Position numbers and translations under genes: made by a program
Part shown: piece by piece, positions 32,090 to 42,383 of the stretch
Position numbering within the stretch: position 1 is the stretch's first letter
How the letters are laid out: the number at the start of each line of letters is the position of its first letter
The notes under the pieces: generated by a model
The model's database searches: none
What the model saw: only the letters and a program-made list of their open reading frames with translations
Told to the model about the DNA's origin: nothing
DNA from: Heliocidaris erythrogramma
Taxonomy: Eukaryota; Echinodermata; Echinoidea; Camarodonta; Echinometridae
Reading direction: 5' to 3'
Assembly (NCBI GenBank): GCA_025617745.1
Contig: CM046855.1
Coordinates: 19,437,880 to 19,501,879 of the forward strand
Length of the DNA: 64,000 nt

Positions 32090-35000
32090 CCTTAATGGTT
32101 GTTATTTTGCAATGGAATGCCCAGTCTTTAGTTGCACATGGCTGTGAATTAAAACATGCTTTTAATAATTTTGATGTTAAACCTGATATAATTTGTTTAC
32201 AAGAGACCTGGTTAAAGGAAGACAAAGAGTTTAATCTTTTTTTTTTTTTGCACTATTTTTGTTAAGAAGGGCATTCCAGTAAATTTCATAAAAGATAAAG
32301 ATACTCAAGTACAGTACCAAATTATCGAAATTTTTTGTAAGAATAAGGAAAGGATGAATATAGTTAATGTATATAACCCATGTTCGAGTGTAAGTGACAC
32401 ACATATATTTGATGATATAGAGCAATATATGAAAGGTAAAACAATAATTTGTGGAGATTTTAATAGTCATAATTCTTTGTGGGGTAGCAAAAATACAGAT
32501 ACAAATGGACGGGCGGTAGAATGTTTCATAGATAAGCACAATTTGGTTTGTCTTAATAATGGAGAGGGAACTAGAATTAATGTCCATCAAGGCTCTACCT
32601 CTTGTCTTGATATTACCTTGGTCCCTTACACTATGGGGACGAACAGTTCTTGGTCCATTATATATGACACATGGGGAAGTGATCACCACCTGATTTTAAT
32701 AGAAATAAACGAGAAATGTCATTACACTCCATATAAATCCTCAAGCAGATGGTCTACTAAAAGGGGAAATTGGGTTAAATTTCAAGAAATGTGTAATATA
32801 GTCTTTACTGAACCAGATAAGTGATCTAACTCCTGAAGAGAGGTATAATAATTTTATGAGTCAATTCAAACCAGCAATTAATCAATCTTTTTCTATTATT
32901 AAAACAAATAAATCATATAAACCTCCATCTTCATGGTGGACTGATGAATGTAAACAAGCTGTGGACAATAGGAAAAAAAGCCTAAAAGCCTTTAAAAAAT
33001 CCTGTCATCCTGACGATCTAATAACATATAAAAGAGCATGTGCCATTGCTCGGAAAGTTATCAAGCAGGCGAAAAATGAGGATTGGAGACAGTTTTGTAA
33101 CTCCATAAATAATCAAACATCCTCAAAGCATATCTGGGAGAAAATTACACGTATTAACAAGACTAAAAAGACAACCAGTATTCCTATTCTGAAACAAGGC
33201 AATCTCGATTTAATAACAGATATAGATAACGTTAACCACCTGGTAAATCATTTTGTCAAGGTAAGCAGTAATGGAAATAATAGTGAGGAATTTTTGAAGA
33301 AGAAAAAAGAAAGTGAGGAGAAGTTTGACATTGTTGAGAATGAGGATTTAATATATAATGATGATTTTACTATGTTTGAATTGAATGATGCTATTGCATC
33401 CTCAAAATGCACAACTCCTGGGAAAGACGAAATAAGTAATTTGTTCATTAAACATCTTCCTGAAAAGGCAAGAAGGTACCTACTTTTGATTTTCAATAGC
33501 ATATGGTCAACTTCTATAAATCCAGTTTCTTGGAAAGAAGCAGTTCTTATTCCGGTACTCAAACCAGGAAAGAACCCTTCTGACCCAAAATCGTATAGAC
33601 CAATTGCTCTTACATGCACTATGTGTAAATTGATGGAACGAATGATCAACAACAGACTTATGTGGTACCTTGAAAAGCATCAGTTATTTAATACACAACA
33701 AAGTGGATTCCGAAAAGGAAGAAATACTAAGGATCACATAATTCAATTACAATCTAGTATCGATAAAGGTTTTGCCAACAAGGAAAGTACCTTGGCAGTA
33801 TTTCTAGATCTGGAAAAAAGCATATGATATGGTATGGCCTACAGGTGTTTTAATTAAATTACAACAACTAGGAATATATGGGCGAATGGTAAAAGTGGAT
33901 TAAAAACTTCCTTTCAGATCGAAAAATACAAGTTCAATTAAATGGAACTTTTTCTGTATTGAAAGAGATCGATAATGGTATACCACAAGGGAGTGTTATC
34001 AGCCCCACCCTTTTTAACATAGCAGTATATGATTTACATACTATTATAACAAACGTTAACATATCACAATATGCAGACGATATAGCAATTTGGAAAACAA
34101 ATATGAATGTAAAGTTCATTACTAATCAGATTCAACAGAATCTAGATAGCGTTGATGTATGGTGCAAGAAATGGGGATTTAAATTGGCGGCTAATAAAAC
34201 AATTGCTGTACTTTTTACAAATAAAAGAAAGCAAGAAATAAAACTCACTATTCATGAGACTCCTATATCTATTACAAATTGTACTAAATTCCTGGGAGTA
34301 ATCTTTGATAGTAAATTAACATGGCAAGATCATATTAAATATATTATAGCAAGGTGTAAGAAGAAACTGAACTTACTAAAGTGCATAAGTGGTATGAAAT
34401 GGGGTGCCAATAGTTGCACTCTGTTACATCTATACAAGATGCTCATAAAACCCATTCTAGAGTATGGCTGTGAGGCCTTTAATTCAGCTTCTAAGACACA
34501 CAAACAAAAGCTTGAAAGTATACAATACCAGGCTACTGGGGCTTTACATGGTACACCCCATAATGCCTTACAAGTTGAATGTGGTGGACCCCCTCTACAG
34601 TTAAGTCGAGATTTCTTATGTCAATTGTACAATGATAAGCTTAGTATTCATTACTCTCACCCTAATCATCAACTGCAAAAGAACTGCTGGCAAAAGCATT
34701 ATTTTGCAGACAAGTGGAAAGAAAGTGATCACCACACCCCATTTGAAGGGAAGTGGAACGATGCAGAAACGAAAATATATCTCTTTTTGATGAACCTTTT
34801 ATTTCTACAGAGATATATGACTCAGTTAAGCATTCTGTGGATATAAATGAAAAGGGTTTTTTGGCAAGAGAAATTATTCAAACAAAGTGGAGTCAATCAC
34901 TCCATATATATACAGATGGATCATTTGATCCGAATAGAAATACTACAGGGAGTAGCATTTATATTCCGTTTTTTAAATGCTCCAAGCATGTACGTTTAAA

Positions 35001-35574
35001 TGATAATACCTCCATTTATACAGCAGAACTTTTTGCTGTGCTCATGGCACTTGAGTGGATTGAAGAATATCAGCCTGTACATGTATGTATTTTTATGGAT
35101 TGCTTAAGTGCCATTCAAGCCATTTCGCAGTTTAATCCTGGGAATAAACTAGTATGTGATATAAGATTAATGTTACTAAATATTCATAATCAGAATTGCA
35201 GGGTGGCCTTTGAATGGATTCCTGGACTTTCTGGAATCTGCGGAAATGAAGAGGCAGACCTACTGGCAAAGCGAGCTAGTAAAAAACAGAATATTGATAT
35301 AACTTTACCATTAACAATCACACAAGCTAAACACACACTAAAAGCAAAATTAAAAGGAAAATGGCAAGTACAATGGAATGAGTCTAAAAATAAGAATTAT
35401 AAACGAATTGAAAGAAATGTAACCTTAAGCCATAACCCGAACGGTCTGTGCGATGAGTGCTTGATATATGATGATGTTGAAAATGTATTAATAAACTGTC
35501 AAAAATATGAAGAAGAAAGGAGTCTATTACTAAAAAGGCTGAATTACACATGGAATCAATTAACACTTATTTAA
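32090..35574 (+). pseudogene. LINE ORF2 (endonuclease, reverse transcriptase, RNase H), broken
   Basis: Endonuclease: VILQWNAQSLVAHG, CLQETWLKED, then IICGDFNSHNSLWGS and WGSDHHLILIEI, carrying the expected Asn, Glu, Asp and His motifs. Reverse transcriptase: SYRPIALTCTMCKLMERMI, QSGFRKGRNTKDHI, FLDLEK (motif A), GIPQGSVISPTLFN and SQYADDIAIW (YADD catalytic box). RNase H: YTDGSFD, TAELFAVLMALEW, FMDCLSAI and GNEEADLLAKRAS. Frame changes occur near 32,230 (a T run), 32,820, 33,815, 33,900 and 34,785, so no full protein can be made. A cysteine/histidine tail PNGLCDECLIYDDV follows. It inserts by target-primed reverse transcription in the family. Confidence 0.85.
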
Positions 35575-35838
35575 AGAAAAGTCAAAACTGATTCATATAG
35601 TTCAATTTATTTTTAACAGTGGAATAAATGTATAATTATATAAAATCGAATTGATTTAGAGGATATGATGTAAACTAATGGAGAGACGAGTCGAATTCTT
35701 ACTACCAAATCACGAATGTGTCTTTGACGAGTTGACTTATTTTTAGGTACAGTAATCTCGGACTTGTATAGCAACTGGCACAAAGGACACTAGTTTGTCA
35801 AAAGTGCCATTATTTCACTACAACAACAACAACAACAG

Positions 35839-36215
35839 CTGATACCTAGTACTCCGATCCGAGCATAGCATAGCCTCCGAGACGTCGACCGTGTATGAGT
35901 CGAGTTATCACAGTTATCTGGTTACAGCTAGTATTACAGACGTAGACACGACTTAGTTACAGCGGCCATCGAACGAACGTACCGGTGCCAAGCCCAAGGC
36001 GTGAACTTCCAGGTATTCAGATGTGGGCGTGTGCATAATAACGGTTCAGTTCACGTAAGTTCCATGATAATGTTAATGATTTAGTTTTGATTCACAAAAT
36101 ATGAAATTTGAACAGTTATTGCCAGAAAATTCTAACGTTATTTCGGTCGAATTCAATTCCGGGGGGGGGGGGGGGACTCAACTATATTATAGAGCCTTTA
36201 CTGCTTTAAAGTTTA
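35839..36215. other. Unassigned sequence with a G run
   Basis: Moderately CpG-rich, with a G run at about 36,162-36,174. No gene recognised. Confidence 0.35.
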
Positions 36216-37368
36216 GAGGCCTTTCACACTCCCTGCTGGACCGCTCCAAGTTAAGTTAGACTGATCTGGAGGAACGGTTCATGAAGAACGCTTTGTTGCT
36301 TTCACAATCCGCGCATTTTTTATGTCTCAAATTGGTCAAGGAGTCAAAGTGGTCTTGTTGCTATGGCAGCTCAGGTAAGCAGGTCAATTTTCGTGCGGAA
36401 ATCAAACCGTATACTACCTGTCTGATGCATTTATCTCTATATCTTTCCAAGGCTTCTTTTTTTCTTTTTATCATCCTATCGTCTTTTCTTTCTTTATAGA
36501 TTTCTTATGTTTTTCTTTGTTTTTATCATTCTATTGTTTGATCTTTCTATCTATCCTTGCTTTCTTTCGTTTTTCTTTGTTTTTCTATCATTTATCTTTC
36601 TAATTCTATCTTTCCTTGTCTTTTGTTTTTCTTTGTTTTCATCCTATCATCTTTTCTTTCTTTAGATTTCTTATGGTTTTCTTTGTTTTTATCATTCTAT
36701 CGTTTTATCTTTCTATCTTTCCTTGTTTTCTTTTGTTTTTCTTTGTTTTAATCATTCTATCATTTTCTCTTCTATCTTTCCTTGTTTTCCTTTGTTTTTC
36801 TTTGTTTTTTTCATTCTGTCATTTTATCTTTCTCTTTCCTTGTTTTCATCATTCTATCATTTTCTCTTCTATCTTTCCTTATGTTTTCTTTCATCTTCTC
36901 TTTCTTTAAATTTTTTGTTTTTCTTTGTTTTTATTAATTCTATCATTTCCTCTTCTATCTTTCCTTGTGTTTTCTTTCTATATCGATGGCCTGCACTTAT
37001 AGGACAATCAAGGAAAATCACACGAGATTTCCCGCGGAACACACACACTCACTTCCAGTTGAAGTACGCTTTAGGATCGCTTTTGCTTTCACACTGCACG
37101 TTGGAGCGGTCTAACTAAGAACCGTTCCTCAAGACCACCTCGCGAGGTGGTCTTCTGGAGCGCTCCAGAAGAACGCTTCCTGGACCACTTGAGCATTCAC
37201 ACTCACCTGCACGGGCGTAGACACGCATAATTATCCATTGTTAGTGGGGGGATGATCTATTCATCATCCCCCCCCCACTAACAATAGAAAGCGTGTTTTG
37301 TCTACGCCACTGCTCACCTGGGAACCGCTCCTGAGGAACGGTTCTTAGAAGTGAGTGTGAAAGGGCTC
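36216..37368. mobile_element. Non-autonomous DNA transposon with palindromic subterminal motifs, 1.15 kb
   Basis: The ends GAGGCCTTTCACACTC and GAGTGTGAAAGGGCTC are inverted. GGAACGGTTC-type motifs recur near both ends (about 36,271, 37,122 and 37,335), and perfect palindromes lie at 37,131-37,154 and 37,153-37,170. The interior is a T-rich, irregular tandem repeat of TCTTTCCTTGTTTTC words (about 36,450-36,980), which produces long but meaningless Phe/Leu-rich frames. A hAT MITE is inserted at 37,210. Harbinger-like by style; the family is not proven. Confidence 0.7.
37210..37312. mobile_element. hAT MITE with perfect 8-bp target duplication
   Basis: CACGGGCGTAGACACGC at the left and TGTCTACGCCACTG at the right. 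The exact 8-bp direct repeat CTCACCTG flanks it (37,202-37,209 and 37,313-37,320). The inner arms CCATTGTTAGTGGGG and CCCCACTAACAATAG can form a hairpin. Same family as 17,859-17,962, opposite orientation. Confidence 0.9.
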
Positions 37369-38060
37369 ATAGTCAATATTGCTGTACACAAGCGCGACCA
37401 CAGGTCTTCCAAACCACCCCTAAACAAGTTTTATCCATTAATTGGTCAAATTTACACCCTATTCAAGGATTTGCTTTCTTGAAGTTTTTACCCCCTAAAC
37501 AAGTGTAAAGCTTCTAAGTTATAGTAGACATTCACCCGACAATCAAACACTCAGGAACCAAAACCAGACAAACGAAGCATCAGAAGGAGTAGCAAAATAA
37601 TTATTAAATTAAACTCTAAAATAGTAACTAAGATGGAGCCTAAATAATGATGTGTACATGATGAAGTCCTGTAGTGCTCTGGTTTATTATTCAGTACTAC
37701 AGACTGCTCTCTGCAGAAAACTCACATATATTTACAGAGTAACCAATGATATAACAGAGAATGGACAAGTCCAATAAAATAGAATAGTCTTACAGGAAAG
37801 GAGAACCAATAGAAAATGACTAGAAAGAAAATAGAAAACAGAACACAGAACACATGTCCTGAATACTTGATGAGGAAAGGACAAAAGAGGCAATGTTTGA
37901 ATGAAGAGAAGAATTTAAGCAATTGAAATGAGGCAGAGTATGGAAAGCTGACTGTGACATTGATAGAACAGAACGTTACAAAATTACACTCTTACACAAG
38001 TATAACCCGTAAAACATTACAAGGTCTGCCTTAGCTGTAGAAGCTCCTTGGCTTATCAAT
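37369..38060. other. Unassigned sequence
   Basis: No gene, RNA or repeat recognised; AT-rich with short A/G-rich patches. Confidence 0.35.
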
Positions 38061-39069
38061 CTGGGGGTCGTTTTCATCAAATCAACTTCATGACAGTCAT
38101 AACTCTTGTCGGCGATCTACGGAAATGTCATGGACTTGACAAACTGTCTCACGAAGACATAATAAACGACAACCCAGTGATATCGATACTCATCGGCTAA
38201 AAACCATAGTCTATATCACAGTCCATTGAATTTATCGTCAATTACCCAAACAGACTTCGAGGCTCAGTTTTCCCTAAACTGTTCCATAACCCTAACCCTA
38301 ACCCTAACCCTAAACATCCTGTTTACATGAAAAGATTTGTTACTTATGGCATCTTAGAATTTATAAAATTGAGAAAACTCAAGGATGCTTTTGCGATGTT
38401 CGAATCTACATTTGTAAATAAGAGGATACCATAATTGACTAATTATGGAAAGAAGACCCAAATTGTGTACACTTTAGATAAAATGATTAAATTAAGATAT
38501 CTTATGACCCAATTCTTAATTTTCATTTATAAAAAAATACATTTAATATCATCTATATCAAAGCATTGCATGAAAAGGGAAAACTATAGGGAAAATACAT
38601 ACATGATAAATTGTCTTCGTTTACATTGGTCTGTATATACAGACGTTTTCAACGCTTTTTCTATGGTAAACCGATGTAGGTGTTTTTAATATTAATCTCA
38701 TATACTTGTTTGGGGGTCAAGAAGTCATAAGAACATATTGTCCGTCTGTAAAATATTATGATAAAAACATTAGTAAAACTATTCGATAAGAGAATGATAA
38801 AGGAATGTGTTTGGAGATCAGGAAATAAATTTTCTCTTAACTTACATTTTTCATTTTTTCGCAGCCCATAGACTTAACTAAAAGCTGGCTTGTGATGGCG
38901 TTCTAAAAAGATATGACAGATTTGGATTACCGACAAGTCACTTGTCAGGGAAGTTGTCGCTGATCTTCGCAAATACGGCTTTGTGAAACAGTTAGCGGAC
39001 GACTTGAGGGACAGCGTCGAGATGTCGCTGATCTTGTCGTTATGACAGTTTGATGAAACGACCCCCTGG
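38061..39069. mobile_element. TIR element of about 1 kb, unknown family
   Basis: CTGGGGGTCGTTTTCATCAA at the left and TTTGATGAAACGACCCCCTGG at the right are inverted; similarity continues inward (CATGACAGTCATAAC against its counterpart). A shorter relative follows at 40,243-40,400, sharing the end GTTTCATCAAACCGTCATAAG and the inner word ACTAAAAGCTGGCTTGTGATG (38,878 and 40,344). No transposase is seen. Confidence 0.65.
38288..38314. repeat. Short interstitial telomere-like repeat
   Basis: About four units of CCCTAA in a row. TTAGGG is the telomere repeat of sea urchins and vertebrates. The patch is far too short to be a chromosome end. Confidence 0.85.
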
Positions 39070-39136
39070 TACTGGCCTACGGAGCTGTACATGGGATCCA
39101 TATACTGTGTGTGGAGGCAGATATCAAAAAAAAAAA

Positions 39137-39410
39137 CTAGATCTAAATATCAATCACCATGTCTCACTGTGAGCCATGCAAACCACCCTCGGGAGTTTGC
39201 TAAAGGGGTTAGCTTCCAGGATCAACTAAGATTGTAAAAATTGAATGAATAAAAAAGAAAAAAAAACACAATTTTTTTTTCTTTTTTATTCATTCAATTT
39301 TTACAATCTTAGTTGATCCTGGACTGCTGGAAGGTAACCCATTTAGGCAAATTCCGAGGGTGGTTTGCATGGCTCACAGTATGTGAGAAATGGTGATATT
39401 TAGATCTAGT
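39137..39410. repeat. Long hairpin, arms about 125 bp
   Basis: ACTAGATCTAAATATCA at the left pairs with TGATATTTAGATCTAGT at the right; pairing runs inward through GAGCCATGCAAACCACCCTC and GATCAACTAAGATTG to an A/T-rich centre at about 39,270. Confidence 0.88.
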
Positions 39411-39539
39411 CTGTCATTATGTTTTCGGGTCGTCCGTCCGTCCGTCCGTCCGTCCCCTTTTCGTTCTCGCGATAATTTCAAAACCGTTTGGCGGATCAGT
39501 TTGTAACTTGGCCCATGTATGCATATGGGAGGGACGATG

Positions 39540-39900
39540 AACTGATTAGATTTTAGGGTCTCAAGGTCAAAGGTCAAAGGTCAGAGGCGTCATTATGTAC
39601 ATAAAAATGGTTAGTTCTTGTGATAACTGATGAACTGTTTGACAGATCAGCTTCCTACTTGGCCCATGTATGCATATGTAAGGGACGATGAACTGATTAG
39701 ATTTTAGGGTCTCAAGGTCAAAGGTCAGAGGCGTCATTATGTACATAAAAATGGTTAGTTCTTGTGATAACTGATGAACTGTTTGACAGATCAGCTTCCT
39801 ACTTGGCCCATGTATGCATATGTGAGGGACGATGAACGGATTAGATTTTAGGGTCTCAAGGTCAAAGTTCAAAGGTCATAGAGGTCATTATATACATGAA
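39540..39900. repeat. About 147-bp tandem repeat, 2.5 copies, with AGGTCAAAGGTCA
   Basis: GATTAGATTTTAGGGTCTCA recurs at about 39,544, 39,695 and 39,838. Each unit ends with AAGGTCAAAGGTCA; the first has a third half-site. The open frames on the minus strand are a by-product of the repeat. Confidence 0.85.
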
Positions 39901-40250
39901 AATGGTTTATGATGTATGGAGTCTAGGCCTACCTATTTTAGAAATTTCAAGGGGACAGTGGTCTATTTGCTATGAAATATCTATTTCCTTGGTGTATTTG
40001 ATGATTGGTAAGTTTTTTATTTGAAAATAAAATGAAATAAATTTCCTGTCTTCTGTGATTTTGAAGTGAAAAGATTTGTAATTTTGATGGACCAATCCTT
40101 TTTAAAGTGTACATGTACGCCATACATTGCCAATCTGGTGATGGCGGAGGCATAAATTCCGACCGCGCGTGGTCGGAGATTCATCTAGTTTGATATTTGC
40201 CTCCACACACAGTATATGGATCCCATGTACAGCTCCGTAGGCCAGTACCA

Positions 40251-41433
40251 GGGCAGCGTTTCATCAAACCGTCATAAGTACAAGTTCGCCGACATCCCAT
40301 TGGAACGCGTGTATTAAGATTTTTTGCAACCCATAGACTAACTAAAAGCTGGCTTGTGATGGCGTTCTAAAAAGATATGACAAGTTTGGAGTACCCACAA
40401 AAAAACAAAAAAAAAATTGTGAAAAGGCTGTTGATATATTCTTTGGTGAAAAATAACCCACTTATGGGGCATTTTGATTTAGAGGAATTTTGGAAAAGTG
40501 AAAGGAAAGGAAAAAGATGATAATGGAATGAAATTAAATTAAACACACAAGACTATTTTTGGTTTTTGTTTTCAGTGTTTAAAATTGAGGTGAAATGAAA
40601 AGAAGCAAAAGGAAGAAAGAGTGATAGAGATCAGGAAAGTTCTGAGCAGGTCACAGAAGTTTGGAGAGTGTAGTTCTGAAAAGAACTGTTTGTATTCCTC
40701 TGAAAGTTAGAGTAGTTCTGAAAGGAGTTCTGAACTATGGTAATCTTTCGGTAAAGGAATATATCTGTCTCGACGCATTTCAAACAGTGCTTTGTTCATC
40801 ATCAGGAGGAAAACTGCACTACGGCGAGTATTTATGCAGGAAAATAATTATTTGAAATTTCACTTCAACTTTGAAACCTCAACTTTGTAGCATAGTAAGA
40901 GTTGAAGAGTCCCTCAATCAGGTAATCTAGCAAATTTAAGAAAATTAAATCTTGCTTAGACTTCAGTTAGAGCAATTTTGTTATCTGTTTTTGACTACTG
41001 CAAGTTCAACAGTCTATGTTACACAATCCCTCATAGGCAAGGCCTATGTCTATGAGTGGAAATTGGGGTGAAATTCACATCAGTCAGCTTCAAAATCAAG
41101 ATTGGCATTCATTTCTTATGTGTGCTTAAGGACCTTTTCAGTTTGTCGAACATTTGACATGGGCATCTTCATCGACATCGACATCAACTTGAAAATGGAT
41201 CCTATTGACATTTGTCTGTTATTTCTCAGGGATTTAATTTCAGAGTTTGTAGAATCAAGATATATGAAAGAAATTCGCATAAATCGTTGGAAAAATGACT
41301 TATTATCTGCTGGAAACCCGATTTACACTCCAGGTGTAGATCAGGGGGTCTAGTCATTGTTATTATATTTATCATCTAACGTTAGTTATTTATAAATATC
41401 TTGCATATGTGTGAGTTGGTCTACAGACTACAA
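40251..41433. other. Unassigned sequence
   Basis: 40,251-40,400 is related to the TIR element at 38,061. Beyond it I see only A-rich and mixed sequence without a supportable gene. Confidence 0.35.
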
Positions 41434-41653
41434 GGCCCAAATTCACAAAGGAGGTTTGGTTTAAACCATGCATGGTTTAAATCCCCTCCTGGTGGTTTTA
41501 AGCGTACGTGCGCACGGAATCCGATACAATCATATATTTTCTTTGAGCGCGCACGCGCACATGGGGAATGTGCGCTTATTTACGCCTATTTCTGTATGCT
41601 TACGGTGGTTTAAACCATGGTTTAGGTTAAAACCTCGTTTGTGAATTCGGGCC
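41434..41653. mobile_element. MITE, 220 bp, inverted ends
   Basis: GGCCCAAATTCACAAAGGAG at the left and TTTGTGAATTCGGGCC at the right. Inner words GGTTTAAACCATG and ACCATGGTTTA repeat as small palindromes near both ends. No coding capacity. Confidence 0.75.
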
Positions 41654-42383
41654 CAAGTGTTCTGAATAAGTCTAATCCTATATATTAATGTCCAAAACCG
41701 TCGCGGAGGGGTACTCAAAGATTATAAGATAGATACCAGAGAAACTATAAATTAACTTCATATATCAATGAATAACAAAAAATACATAATTATTCGTCTT
41801 ATCAATTAAAAAATACATGATATTCATGTACACGTATTGACCTATCATTTGATCGAATATTTCATCAATGTACAACCCTAAAGTTACGCTAAAACATAGT
41901 TTGAATATGATTATTTGCTAACAAAAACATTGTAATATGTTTATCCCATTCAATATAAGTTTAATAAATAAAAATTTTAAACGGTTTAATTTCTAACTAC
42001 ATGTATTTCTTTGCCCCCAAATCCCGTGGATTTTCCACGGGTGCTGCTAGTTATTATTAATTACAGGACACATAGATCTAGGTCTAAACAAAAATGTTCA
42101 AGACCTTAACTTCTGAAGGTCTTTTAAAGCATTCCTTTTTCCTGCCTCTTGATGCCATTCATCAATCTTATGTTTACAGAGAGAGAGAGAGAGAGATTTA
42201 TACATCTATTAGTCGGCTCCATTATTTTTTCTACAAGTCTGTTTACATTTCATTGTAGGAGTGGTTTTGTCCTGACGTTTTAATTTTTAGGATTTCATTC
42301 CTTTTTTTTCCAGAAGAGAAAGAACTGCAGGTGAAAGCGTGACTGAGAGTGACTCTTGAAATACCCCATCCATCATAGCAGAT
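41654..42383. other. 5' flank of the first sulfoquinovosidase-like gene
   Basis: A (GA)n run is at about 42,179-42,196. A T-rich tract ending CCAG at about 42,313 could be a splice acceptor for an untranslated leader ending at the ATG at 42,384. No TATA box could be assigned confidently. Confidence 0.35.

Larger units (their letters stand above)
30256..35838 (+). mobile_element. I/Nimb-like LINE with RNase H, near full length, broken
   Basis: In order: ORF1 with CCHC knuckles (about 30,261-31,730), ORF2 with apurinic endonuclease, reverse transcriptase and RNase H (about 32,090-35,574), a 3' UTR, and a (CAA)n tail at about 35,820-35,836. A gag-like ORF1 with knuckles plus RNase H places it in the I group of LINEs; Nimb is my best guess. 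About seven or eight frame breaks are spread over both ORFs, plus an internal duplication. The 24,620-28,732 fragments are a second, closely related copy. Confidence 0.85.
39068..40250. mobile_element. Nested inverted-repeat element
   Basis: The outer arms are 39,068-39,128 and 40,189-40,250 (GGTACTGGCCTACGGAGC and its complement). They enclose a long hairpin at 39,137-39,410, a (CCGT)n microsatellite at about 39,431-39,453, a tandem repeat at 39,540-39,900 and unassigned sequence. The outer arms may be an element end or a duplicated target. No coding content is supported. Confidence 0.65.

Noticed and set aside
36281-37118. Phe/Leu-rich open frames as membrane proteins
   Set aside because: They come from a T-rich irregular tandem repeat inside a transposon and have no family resemblance.
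38288-38314. Chromosome end
   Set aside because: Only about four telomere units, with ordinary sequence on both sides.
39567-39872. 101-codon minus-strand open frame
   Set aside because: Translation of the 147-bp tandem repeat; the two halves are the same because the DNA repeats.
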